Assembly (NCBI GenBank): GCA_963771305.1
Contig: CAVYTS010000012.1
Location: forward strand, 491,132 to 555,131
DNA length: 64,000 nucleotides
Direction: 5' to 3'
Source: CAJCIT01 sp963771305
Lineage (GTDB): Bacteria > Acidobacteriota > Terriglobia > Bryobacterales > Bryobacteraceae
The notes under the pieces were generated by a model. The model did no database searches and had not been told where the DNA came from. It saw only the letters and a program-made list of their open reading frames with translations. The number at the start of each line of letters is the position of its first letter. Position 1 is the stretch's first letter. The translations under genes and the position numbers were made by a program. Below, piece by piece: positions 54,501 to 61,351 of the stretch.

Positions 54501-54744
54501 AGATAGGCCGCCAGGTGCGGCCAAAGTCGTCCGTCTTCCAGACGCCACCGTTATTAGGAGCCATGTAGAAAACGTTGGGCTGGGACGGGATGCCGGCGAC
54601 CGCGACAGTACGGCCGGCCCGGAAAGGCCCTATGCAGCGCCATTGCATCTCCGCATAAAGAGACGGGTCAACGGTGTCGGCGCAAAGAGCAAGAGACGAC
54701 AGAACAATTGTGGCGGCAAACAGGCGGCTGGCAGAGCGTGACAA
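51586..54744 (-). CDS. VPS10/BNR-repeat glycosyl hydrolase-like protein
   Basis: Start chosen at TTG 54744, 8 nt after GAGAGG; GTG 54786 is the alternative (1,066 residues). A signal peptide ends near LCADT. The body is a chain of beta-propeller repeats with Asp-box motifs (SxDGGxTW: STDAGKTWQHL, SIDGGSTWTQL, STNGGRTWSSW, THDGGKTWDEI). The C-terminal part has a beta-domain and a coiled coil (QLKQSRANASGT region). It belongs to the sortilin/VPS10-like family common in Acidobacteria. No catalytic residues are assured, so an enzymatic role is doubtful. Confidence 0.84.
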   Translation of the reverse strand: MSRSASRLFAATIVLSSLALCADTVDPSLYAEMQWRCIGPFRAGRTVAVAGIPSQPNVFYMAPNNGGVWKTDDFGRTWRPIFDGQPTGSIGSLAIAPSDPNIIYVGSGEGLQRPDLSVGDGIYKSTDAGKTWQHLGLRNGHQIPRILVDPSDPNRLFVAVLGHPYGPNEERGVYRSTDGGQTFQKVLGNDENTGGMDLDFDPTNPQTMYAVLWAARQAPWEVGESFQGPGSGLFKSIDGGSTWTQLTNGLPTIADGLGRIGFTVAPSDPNRLYATVDAMPEKAGVYRSDDAGRHWERTSGEPRVWSRGSDFAWLRVDPKDRDKLYTVNTSLYRSTDAGRTFHAIKGAPGGDDYHSIWINPTNPDVILLGVDQGATISTNGGRTWSSWWNQPTAQLYHVITDDRFPYWVYGGQQESGSAGVASRSDYGEITFRDFRTIGVEEYGYVAPDPLNPNVIFGGKATRYDWNTGDVQEIGPAPLRDGKYRFVRTMPLLFSPIDRHILYLGSNLIFKTIDGGHSWTEISPDLARTDWEMPSVVGIYAAKNADVKKHRGVVYTIAPSYKDLNTIWAGTDDGLIHITRDGGKSWNNITPSQLTPWSKVSLIEASRFDAASAYAAINRIRLDDLHPYILRTHDGGKTWDEIVIGLPERAVVNSVREDPQRKGLLFAGTELGVFVSFNDGDLWQPLQLNLPVTSVRDLVIHGDDLVAATHGRSFWILDDITPLRELKAQQVPAMQLFKPQTAIRVRWNRSTDTPLTPEEPAGANPPDGAVIDYYLQSGTAGPVTLEIFDRSNNLVRRYASTDKPEEVNEKKLNVPLYWIRPPQVLSPGPGMHRLVWDLHYAPPMVLHHSYPIAAIYRNTARAPHGSWALPGTYYVKLTVNGQSVTQPLMLRMDPRIKTSLAGLTQQFDLSTQLTKYLSNDFTALGEVKGLRQQLKQSRANASGTVAASIDKLDKQLVALESGSEGKSLSSLSGELAEVLNVIDGSDNAPTTQAIKAVGVVHEELEQQLNRWNTLKTQQLTALNLELKRAGLSEVAVLPVAPDEGLDAGEEEEP

Positions 54745-54830
54745 GCGAAAGACCTCTCGTTTTTCAGGATAGTACCAGGTGGGCACACGGTCCGGTTCCG
54801 TCTCAAAAAATGTCTGCCTATACTTTATTT

Positions 54831-54850
54831 ATGACTGACCAGTCAGTCAT
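54831..54850. promoter_or_regulatory. TetR operator palindrome
   Basis: ATGACTGACCAGTCAGTCAT is a 9-bp inverted repeat (ATGACTGAC/GTCAGTCAT) around CA. It lies 11 bp before the TetR start and between the divergent VPS10-like gene and the TetR-efflux operon, so the regulator probably binds here and represses itself, the efflux gene and possibly the VPS10-like gene. Confidence 0.85.
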
Positions 54851-54861
54851 AGGATCTCGAA

Positions 54862-55521
54862 ATGACAGCAAGCGCGCGACAGATTCGTGACGTCTCCTAT
54901 GAACGGCGCCGGACATCCATTCTTAAGGCGGCGAGAGACGCCTTTTCACGGCTTGGCTTTACAGTCGCGACTGTGGATGACGTAGCAGAGCGCGCAGGCA
55001 TTGCAAAAGGAACTCTTTATCTCTACTTTCGCTCGAAGGAAGAGATCTACCTGGCCTGCCTGCTGGAAGAAGTGCACGAGTTGATGCGCCGGTCGCGCGA
55101 TGAGATGGAAGCAAAGCCGGACCTGCGGTCAAAGTTGAAAGCCTATTTCCGCGTGAGGTTCGAGTTCTGCGAAAAACATGAAGCCTTCTATCGCATCTAC
55201 CAAGCCGAATACAGCGGACTTTTCATGAAGGGGCGGGCGATTCCGAAAGAGTTTCGGGCGCTGCTGGAGCAATCGCTCGATTACATGACTAAGGTGATGG
55301 AACGAGCCGTGCAGTCGAGTGAAATCCGCAAAGTGCCGGCGCGATCGGCCGCCAGCGCAGTGCTGGACATGTCGCGTGGTATCGCCGAGAAGCGATTGCT
55401 GGGCTTCAGCCACCTCACTCCATCGGAAGAAATCGATTTTCTGGTTGAGTTTATCTGGCGTGGGTTGGCGCCTGGGGGAAAGCAGAACGCGAAACGCGCG
55501 CCAAAGGCGGTTCATGCCTGA
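54862..55521 (+). CDS. TetR/AcrR-family transcriptional repressor
   Basis: Protein of 219 residues. The N-terminal HTH is RTSILKAARDAFSRLGFTVATVDDVAERAGIAKGTLYLYFRSKEE, the standard TetR signature, and the C-terminal half is a helical ligand domain. Its stop overlaps the DHA2 efflux gene start by 8 bp, so it is the local regulator of that pump. It probably senses an exported drug-like molecule and binds the palindrome at 54831. Confidence 0.92.
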   Translation: MTASARQIRDVSYERRRTSILKAARDAFSRLGFTVATVDDVAERAGIAKGTLYLYFRSKEEIYLACLLEEVHELMRRSRDEMEAKPDLRSKLKAYFRVRFEFCEKHEAFYRIYQAEYSGLFMKGRAIPKEFRALLEQSLDYMTKVMERAVQSSEIRKVPARSAASAVLDMSRGIAEKRLLGFSHLTPSEEIDFLVEFIWRGLAPGGKQNAKRAPKAVHA

Positions 55522-57094
55522 TTCCGGCTGGAAGCCAAAGTACAACCCCTGGGCGATCGCACTAACCGTGACACTCGCGACGTTCATGGAAGTGCTCGAC
55601 ACCTCCATCGCCAACGTAGCGCTACCTCACATTGCGGGCAGCCTCTCGGCAAGCCAGGAGGAATCGACCTGGGTGCTGACGAGCTACCTGGTCTCAAACG
55701 CGATCATCCTGCCCATGAGCGCTTGGCTAGGGAGCGTATTTGGACGGAAACGCTTCTATATGACGTGCGTCTTCCTGTTCACCGCTAGCAGCTTTCTATG
55801 CGGCCTCGCGCCGAGTCTGGGAATGCTGGTGTTCTTCCGCGTTTTGCAGGGAACGGGCGGCGGAGGATTGCAGCCCAGCGAGCAGGCGATTCTGGCCGAC
55901 ACGTTCCATCCGTCGATGCGCGGCATGGCATTTGCCGTGTACGGTATGGCGGTTGTGATGGCGCCCGCCATCGGGCCGACGATTGGCGGCTGGATAACCG
56001 ACAACTACAGCTGGCACTGGATCTTCTATATCAACTTGCCGGTGGGCGTCCTCTCGCTATATCTGACCAACAAGCTAGTTGAGGATCCTCCGTACCTAGC
56101 CGAGCAACAAAAGCTGCGGAAGGAAGCGGGCATTGACTACATCGGCATCATCCTGCTGGTAGTGGCAATCGCCTGCCTTCAATTGGTGCTTGATAAAGGA
56201 CAGGAACAGGACTGGTTTGCTTCGCGCTGGATTACCGGCGCCCTGATATTGGCGGCAATTACTTTCGTAGTTTGGGTGCGTTGGGAGTGGAACCATCCAT
56301 TCCCGATTGTTGACTTACGGCTCTTCAAGAAGCGGAACTTCGCCACGGCGATGTTCTTCACTTTTTCACTGGGCATTGTGCTGTTTGGCACCACCGTGCT
56401 GATTCCGCAGTTTCTGCAGACCCTACTGGGCTACCCGGCGGTTCGGGCAGGGGAGGCCTTGGCGGGCGGTGGGTTCGTTATGTTGCTCACGATGCCGATT
56501 GCCGGCTTCCTGGTTTCGAAGGTGGATCCGCGATGGATGATGGCGTTTGGATTCACCATGACTTCGTGGTCGCTTTACAATCTGGCTACGCACGTGAGCA
56601 TGGGCCTCGATTTCAAGACCGCCGCGATGTTGCGGGTCTATCAAACCATGGGACTGGCATTCATCTTTCTGCCTTCGAATACGCTGGCCTATGTCGGTGT
56701 ACCTCGGGAGAAGAATAACCAAGTCTCATCCATCAACAGCTTTGTTCGGAACATCGGTGGCAGCATCGGCATTGCAGCTATCACGACGGTGCTAACACGG
56801 CAAGCGCAGAAACATACAACCTACCTGACCGCGAATGCAACCGCGGGCAACCCGGCGTTTCAACGGATGAGAGATGGCCTGGCGCAAACCTTCGCAGCGA
56901 ACGGCGCCGGGCCGCATTTGTCGACGGAGAAAGCCTATGAGCAGATTGCGCGGATGATCCAGGGACAGGCGACCGTGCTGGCTTATGTCGATGTACTGCT
57001 GGTGATGGCTGTGCTAGTGGCGTGCCTGGTGCCGCTGGTAGCAATTATGCGGCGGCCGAAGGGGGTATCAAAAGAACCCGCCGGGCTGCACTAG
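55514..57094 (+). CDS. DHA2-family MFS multidrug transporter (EmrB type)
   Basis: Start at ATG 55514 with AAAGGCGG upstream, giving 526 residues. There are about 14 transmembrane segments, with the DHA2 signature MEVLDTSIANVALPHIAGSLS near the start, the conserved GSVFGRKRFY loop and the motif-C-like MAPAIGPTIGGWITDNYSWHW. It is a proton-drug antiporter. The frame back to 55319 belongs to the TetR gene and is not used. No EmrA-like adaptor is adjacent, so it may work with another periplasmic partner. Confidence 0.92.
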   Translation: MPDSGWKPKYNPWAIALTVTLATFMEVLDTSIANVALPHIAGSLSASQEESTWVLTSYLVSNAIILPMSAWLGSVFGRKRFYMTCVFLFTASSFLCGLAPSLGMLVFFRVLQGTGGGGLQPSEQAILADTFHPSMRGMAFAVYGMAVVMAPAIGPTIGGWITDNYSWHWIFYINLPVGVLSLYLTNKLVEDPPYLAEQQKLRKEAGIDYIGIILLVVAIACLQLVLDKGQEQDWFASRWITGALILAAITFVVWVRWEWNHPFPIVDLRLFKKRNFATAMFFTFSLGIVLFGTTVLIPQFLQTLLGYPAVRAGEALAGGGFVMLLTMPIAGFLVSKVDPRWMMAFGFTMTSWSLYNLATHVSMGLDFKTAAMLRVYQTMGLAFIFLPSNTLAYVGVPREKNNQVSSINSFVRNIGGSIGIAAITTVLTRQAQKHTTYLTANATAGNPAFQRMRDGLAQTFAANGAGPHLSTEKAYEQIARMIQGQATVLAYVDVLLVMAVLVACLVPLVAIMRRPKGVSKEPAGLH

Positions 57095-57234
57095 CCCAAC
57101 GGCGTTTCATGTCAAGCGCCGCCTCAACGAAGTGGGGCTGGTCATTAGCCAATTCGACGACCTCCGATTGGCGATTGATCCGCTTTGGCTGTTCGTACTC
57201 GAGGGCGAGTGTTTTAGAATGGGTTGTTGCCGAT

Positions 57235-57311
57235 GGGCGCGTAGCTCAGCTGGTTAGAGCGCCTGCTTCACACGCAGGAGGTCCGGGGTTCGAGTCCCTG
57301 CGCGCCCACCA
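57235..57311 (+). tRNA. tRNA-Val (anticodon CAC)
   Basis: The acceptor stem GGGCGCG (57235-57241) pairs with CGCGCCC (57301-57307). The D-arm GCTC-GAGC, the anticodon arm CCTGC-TTCACAC-GCAGG (anticodon CAC, reading GTG) and the T-arm GGGGTTCGAGTCCC are all present, and the gene encodes its own 3' CCA (57309-57311). The integrase fragment follows the 3' end by about 95 bp, so this tRNA is the likely attachment site of the island. Confidence 0.97.
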
Positions 57312-57406
57312 TATGATTCATTTGTTTTCAGTAGGTTGCGCATCTCAATCGCTTCTGCTCCAATTCCAGAACAGCAAAAACGTATCAGAACCGTATCAGA
57401 ACTGGG

Positions 57407-57928
57407 TCATTCGCTCCCTCCCGTATCAAAACTCTCCCAGTGTGCCGAGTCACCAGCTTGACGGTTCAACCGGGTCAACGCTTCGCGCTTCATCTGCAAC
57501 TTCATCTGTGAGTATTTCTTGAATACCTTGGCATCAGTCTGGCGGAGCATCTGCGTGACCCACTCGTCCGCCACACCTCCGGCACTGAGCCGGGTTGCGT
57601 AGGTAGAACGGAGGTCATAGAGCCTGAAGTGGCGCACACCTGCGCGTTGAAGCGTCCTTTGCCAGGTCTTCTTGAAATTTTGCTGGTGTTCAGCAGGATT
57701 TTGGGAACTTGGGAACAGCCAGGGTCCCGGACCCGCGAGTTTCAATTGGTCATCAAACGCTTCAATCGCGAGGTCGGTTAACGGAACTTCTGAGATCCCG
57801 GTAGGGGTCTTCGAATCCGTAATGAACACCACTTTGTTGGCGATGTCCACCTGTTCCTTCTTCATGCACGCAAGCTCTTTATAAACTCGGAGACCCGTCT
57901 CGGTAATGATTCGGATCACGTTCCGCAA
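57407..57928 (-). pseudogene. Tyrosine-recombinase fragment next to tRNA-Val
   Basis: About 173 residues of the C-terminal catalytic domain only, with TETGLRVYKEL (Arg), YDLRSTYATRL (RxxH-like, with Ser-Thr in place of the second His), and VFKKYSQMKL with the Tyr. Upstream the frame runs into a TGA (about 57950), so the N-terminal core-binding domain is lost. It is probably the original integrase of an element inserted at tRNA-Val, now dead. Confidence 0.75.
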
Positions 57929-58030
57929 GTACGTTGGGCCGTGCCCGTAAGGTCAAGAAACTCGTAGAGCGAAGTGAGGCCCGCAGAGAGTTGAGGAGAC
58001 ATTTCCAACCTGTAGCCAATGAATGCGAGG

Positions 58031-58470
58031 TCAGCGCTTTTGTGACGGCACAACTTCAGACCAGAACAGGAGATTCAACGCCACACTGAGAATCCCGAAC
58101 ACCACAATTAACTCCCATCGGCCCGAACTTAGCCAGAATCGTACCCTTTGGTCCGCTCCCTCGATCCGCCTGAGCAGGTTGTCCGCAAACACCGCAAAAC
58201 ACACGAGCGCCAGCAATTGAAGAGCGTGCGTGTGGCCGTGCTCTCGGGTCAGTACCTCTTCTTCGTTTATGCCAACGTCAGCGAACGTGAGCCAAACGAA
58301 TCCCACACTGATGTAGACAAGACTGTGGCCGAGCACCGCCCATACCGGCAACAAGACCCGCCACCAGGTCCATTGCTTCTCCACCGTCAGCTTCAGAATT
58401 CCCAAGAGCAGGCACAGAAATCCCGCCCAGTAGAAACCTGCAGGTTGGATCGGCCGCGCCACTCTTCTAG
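58031..58470 (-). pseudogene. N-terminally truncated membrane protein
   Basis: The frame opens inside the neighbouring transposase gene, so its first 50 codons are not its own; the native part begins about 58470. It has four hydrophobic segments (FYWAGFLCLLLGILKL, VWAVLGHSLVYISVGFVWL, ALQLLALVCFAVFADNLL and LIVVFGILSVALNLLFW). The IS probably removed its start. No family is recognised. Confidence 0.6.
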
Positions 58471-59550
58471 GCTGCCTCCCGGTGATAGTACTTGAGCAAC
58501 CCGCCCAACCGCTCCCGGCAGCAAACATTCCCACCGCGCGCACAATCCACCGGGCCTCCCGGATGGAATAACAATCTGTTTTCCTTGCCTTGGTGGTTCC
58601 TCTCGGCGTGATAATGTGCACAGAAGTTTCTTAATGCACGACGCAACGAGCCCTCCCCGAACAGAATGAGTTGGTTCAGACATTCGGCCTTCACCGAGTG
58701 CACCCAGCGTTCCGAATAGGAGTTCAAATTCGGGCTCCGTGCGGGCAGGGTCAAGCACTTCACTCCGTCGCCTGCGAGCGTCTCCCGGAACTCGCGGCAA
58801 AACTTCTGGTCTCGATCATGCAGTAGGTACCGGCGCCCGTTCAGATAGCCGGTGCCCTCCAGGGTGGCGTTGCGCGCCACCTGTTGCACCCAGCTTGCAT
58901 CCGGATGTTGTGTGATTCCGCCGATCCATACTCGCCGGCTCTCCAGTTCGATGAAGAACAACACGTAGTAGGTCACCAAACCTCGCCAGCTCAGCACCTC
59001 GACCGTGAAGAAGTCCGTTCCCACCAGCACGTCCATATGCCGCCGGATGAACTCTTTCCAGGTCGTCGTTCGGCTCCGGTCGGGGGCTGGTGCAATGCCA
59101 TAGCGCCGCAGAATATTGCCCACAGTTTGATCCGATAGGACATGGCCTAGGTTGGCCAACGCTCCTACAATACGGTCATAACCCCAACTCCTATTGTCGC
59201 GAGCGAAGCGAACGACCAGCGCTTCCACCTCAGCTTCGATGCGGGGACGGCCTTCGAAAGCTGCGACAACGGGAACCGTCGAACTTGCGAGCGATCAGCC
59301 GTCGATACCAGGCTAGAATCGTGTCCGGCTTCGCGCTGGCCGCCACGTCCTTCAGTTTCTTCCGGCCGAGTCGCTTGCCGATTTCGGCTAGTGTGGACCG
59401 CTCTGGATCGGAGAGCCGCAACCGGTCGGGCAAGTGCGCTCTCAGAATGCGGTTCTCGGCCACCAAATACTCGTTCTTCAGTAGCAGCTCTTGGTTGACC
59501 AGGCCCGTGACATACGCCAGTAGGCGGGCCCAATGAAGACGGTCACGCAT
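58467..59550 (-). mobile_element. IS transposase with integrase core, frameshifted
   Basis: Two frames join into one transposase of about 355 residues: 59550-59230 (HTH part, NEYLVAENRILRAHL, LAEIGKRLGRKKLKDVA) and, after a frame change near 59250 (FEGRPRIEAEVEALVVRF), 59228-58467. The core has the DDE residues in VGTDFFTVEV, YLLHDRDQKFC and SERWVHSVKAE. It belongs to the rve superfamily as IS3/IS481 do. It is widely copied in Acidobacteria and Planctomycetes genomes. One indel makes it inactive. Insertion ends were not located exactly. Confidence 0.75.
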
Positions 59551-59562
59551 CGGAAACGATTA

Positions 59563-59913
59563 TCACAGACAGCTCATGTGCCAGTAGCTTAGATGTTTTC
59601 GACTCCGCACCGAGTTTCGGCTGGATATTTTGACCATACGGGCTGAAATCCAGAACTCCTTCGTCCTATGCTGTTTCAGTCTGTCGCGGATTACTTCCGC
59701 CTCGCCGATGTAAGCTGCAGGTGCATTTGTACGAGGATCGCTCCCGATTAGGATGTACACTCCGGCCTTCTCAAGTTCTTCGCGAGCAAGTAGCTCTTCG
59801 AGCTCCGTGCGGAATGCGCCGACCGCCTTGCCTGTCCAGTTTGAGATCTCCGCCGTCCGGAGGCTCTTCGCGTCTCCTCGAGGAAGAAAGAGTTTGATGG
59901 TCGCCGATGTCAT
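59563..59913 (-). pseudogene. GIY-YIG nuclease-family protein, truncated
   Basis: ATG 59913 starts a 116-residue frame. The N-terminus (TIKLFLPRGDAKSLRTAEISNWTGKAVGAF) and the nuclease core (GVYILIGSDPRTNAPAAYIGEAEVIRDRLKQH, the GIY-YIG motif) match DUF4357-type GIY-YIG proteins of about 300 residues. After KEFW the sequence departs from the family, and it ends 13 bp before the transposase, so the C-terminal half was cut off by the IS. Confidence 0.68.
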
Positions 59914-59978
59914 TTGCGTCGCTTACCCAAATGCTTCATGCTCTGTTACTTGACAACTATCCTACGCGAGGAGCCAAT

Positions 59979-60006
59979 AAAAAAACTCGATCCAAAGGAC
60001 CGAGTT
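59979..60006 (-). terminator. Rho-independent terminator
   Basis: On the minus strand a 10-bp stem (AACTCGGTCC/GGATCGAGTT, one G-U pair) with loop TTT is followed by seven T. It lies downstream of the recombinase and the small conserved fragment on that strand and should end their transcript. Confidence 0.8.
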
Positions 60007-60067
60007 GCGATTGCGAAAGAATCGCGAGTCTTGTGCGACTTATAAGCCGCTCTGCGTAAGCCTGCCA

Positions 60068-60245
60068 TCAGTATTCCGCCGGCAAGAGTAGCATCGTTGC
60101 GCTGCGGTCCGCCTCTGTGATGACCCAGAGTTTGGTGCCGCCGGCGAGAGTGTACGAAGAGAGAAGCCGGAAGCTGTTCGTTACCGAGAGCTCATTCTCC
60201 TGGCGATCGTGCTCGCTGACCTCTCCCCAGTCGCACGGCGCGGGG
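60068..60245 (-). pseudogene. Fragment of a conserved small island protein
   Basis: Minus-strand frame reading CDWGEVSEHDRQENE, NSFRLLSSYTLAGGTKLWVI and TEADRSATMLLLPAEY up to TGA 60068-60070. This ending is typical of a small (about 90-residue) protein found on plasmids and integrated elements. It has no start codon in frame, as the frame runs back into the recombinase gene, so the N-terminal third is missing. Confidence 0.6.
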
Positions 60246-60252
60246 CGGGCAA

Positions 60253-61176
60253 TTAAACCGCGATTCTCAGTTTGATCCCGTCATTCGGCGCGTGAACCAG
60301 ATCCTGCTTTGTGCCAAGGTACCTCTCGGTCGTCTGCACGGATGCGTGCCCCAGGAGTAACTGAATCTGCTCTAGCTCACCGCCAGCAGCACGGCACATT
60401 TTCGCGCAGCTACGCCTCAAATCATGAGGCGCGATTTCGGGCACTCCCGCGGCCACCGCGTACGGCCGCAGCAGTTGCCAGATGACCTTTTCAGTTAGGC
60501 GTTCGCCTCGGATCTGATCCCCTCGGCTCACGGGCCGCAAGACAAACCCTTCAGTCAATCCGACTGCCGCCGTCCATGCATCGATAGCGCTCTTCACCCA
60601 GGTCGGCATCGGGATCGTCCGCACGCGCCCGTGCTTGCCGACTAAGTCCACGATGCACCATCGACTATCTCGTTGCTGTACGTGCTTGAGCGTCAGCGCA
60701 GCCACTTCAGACCGTCGGAGACCGCAGCCGAGCAGCACCGCAAGCATCGCCCGGTCGCGGAGACCCTTCTTGGTGGTTACGTCCGGCGCGTTCAGCAGCG
60801 CCTGCGCCTGCCTGAGCGACAACCAGTTTCCGACCCGCACACCGATGGACTTGGCGGGCTTCACTCGTGCGATGCCGGCGGCGAGTTCCGGCGCCAGCAG
60901 TCCGTTGTCGGCAGCTTCGACGGCCAGTTTGCGAACGGCGGTGATGCGAACGTTGATCGATACGGAGCCGAGGCCGCGGGCTTCCAGGGCCACACGCCAC
61001 GCGCTAACAGTGGCCTTCGTGAGGCCGGCCCGCGGCTCGTGGCTGTACCAGGCGAAGAACTCGTCCAGGCCCAGATTGTAGACTCGTTTCGTGATCGGCG
61101 AGGAGACACTATCGAGGACCAGGGCCTTCAGTCTGCGCCAATCTGCGGCCCGGTCCGCTACTACTAAATCATTCAT
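60253..61176 (-). CDS. Tyrosine recombinase (XerC/XerD-like integrase)
   Basis: Protein of 307 residues with the start ATG 61176 and AAAAGGAC just upstream. The SAM-like core-binding domain covers residues about 10-100. The catalytic residues are all present: Arg154 (GLRRSEV), Lys181 (GKHGRVR), His251 and Arg254 (HDLRR), His277 (LLGHASV) and Tyr286 (TERYLG). It is intact, unlike the integrase fragment at 57407. It may be the recombinase of a second or younger insertion in the same island. Confidence 0.9.
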   Translation of the reverse strand: MNDLVVADRAADWRRLKALVLDSVSSPITKRVYNLGLDEFFAWYSHEPRAGLTKATVSAWRVALEARGLGSVSINVRITAVRKLAVEAADNGLLAPELAAGIARVKPAKSIGVRVGNWLSLRQAQALLNAPDVTTKKGLRDRAMLAVLLGCGLRRSEVAALTLKHVQQRDSRWCIVDLVGKHGRVRTIPMPTWVKSAIDAWTAAVGLTEGFVLRPVSRGDQIRGERLTEKVIWQLLRPYAVAAGVPEIAPHDLRRSCAKMCRAAGGELEQIQLLLGHASVQTTERYLGTKQDLVHAPNDGIKLRIAV

Positions 61177-61351
61177 GTTCAGTCCTTTTAATGGGCATTA
61201 TCGCTAGCTAACAGGACATTAGCTCTGGCGTGCGGAGACATCAAGCGAGAAGGTAAAGATCGCAGATAGTGAGCACTGCCGCCGGCGAGAGGAGGGACGG
61301 GTCGCCCGTGATCAGCTCAGCCATCGCAGTGGTCAAGTTCCCGGAGTGAGG

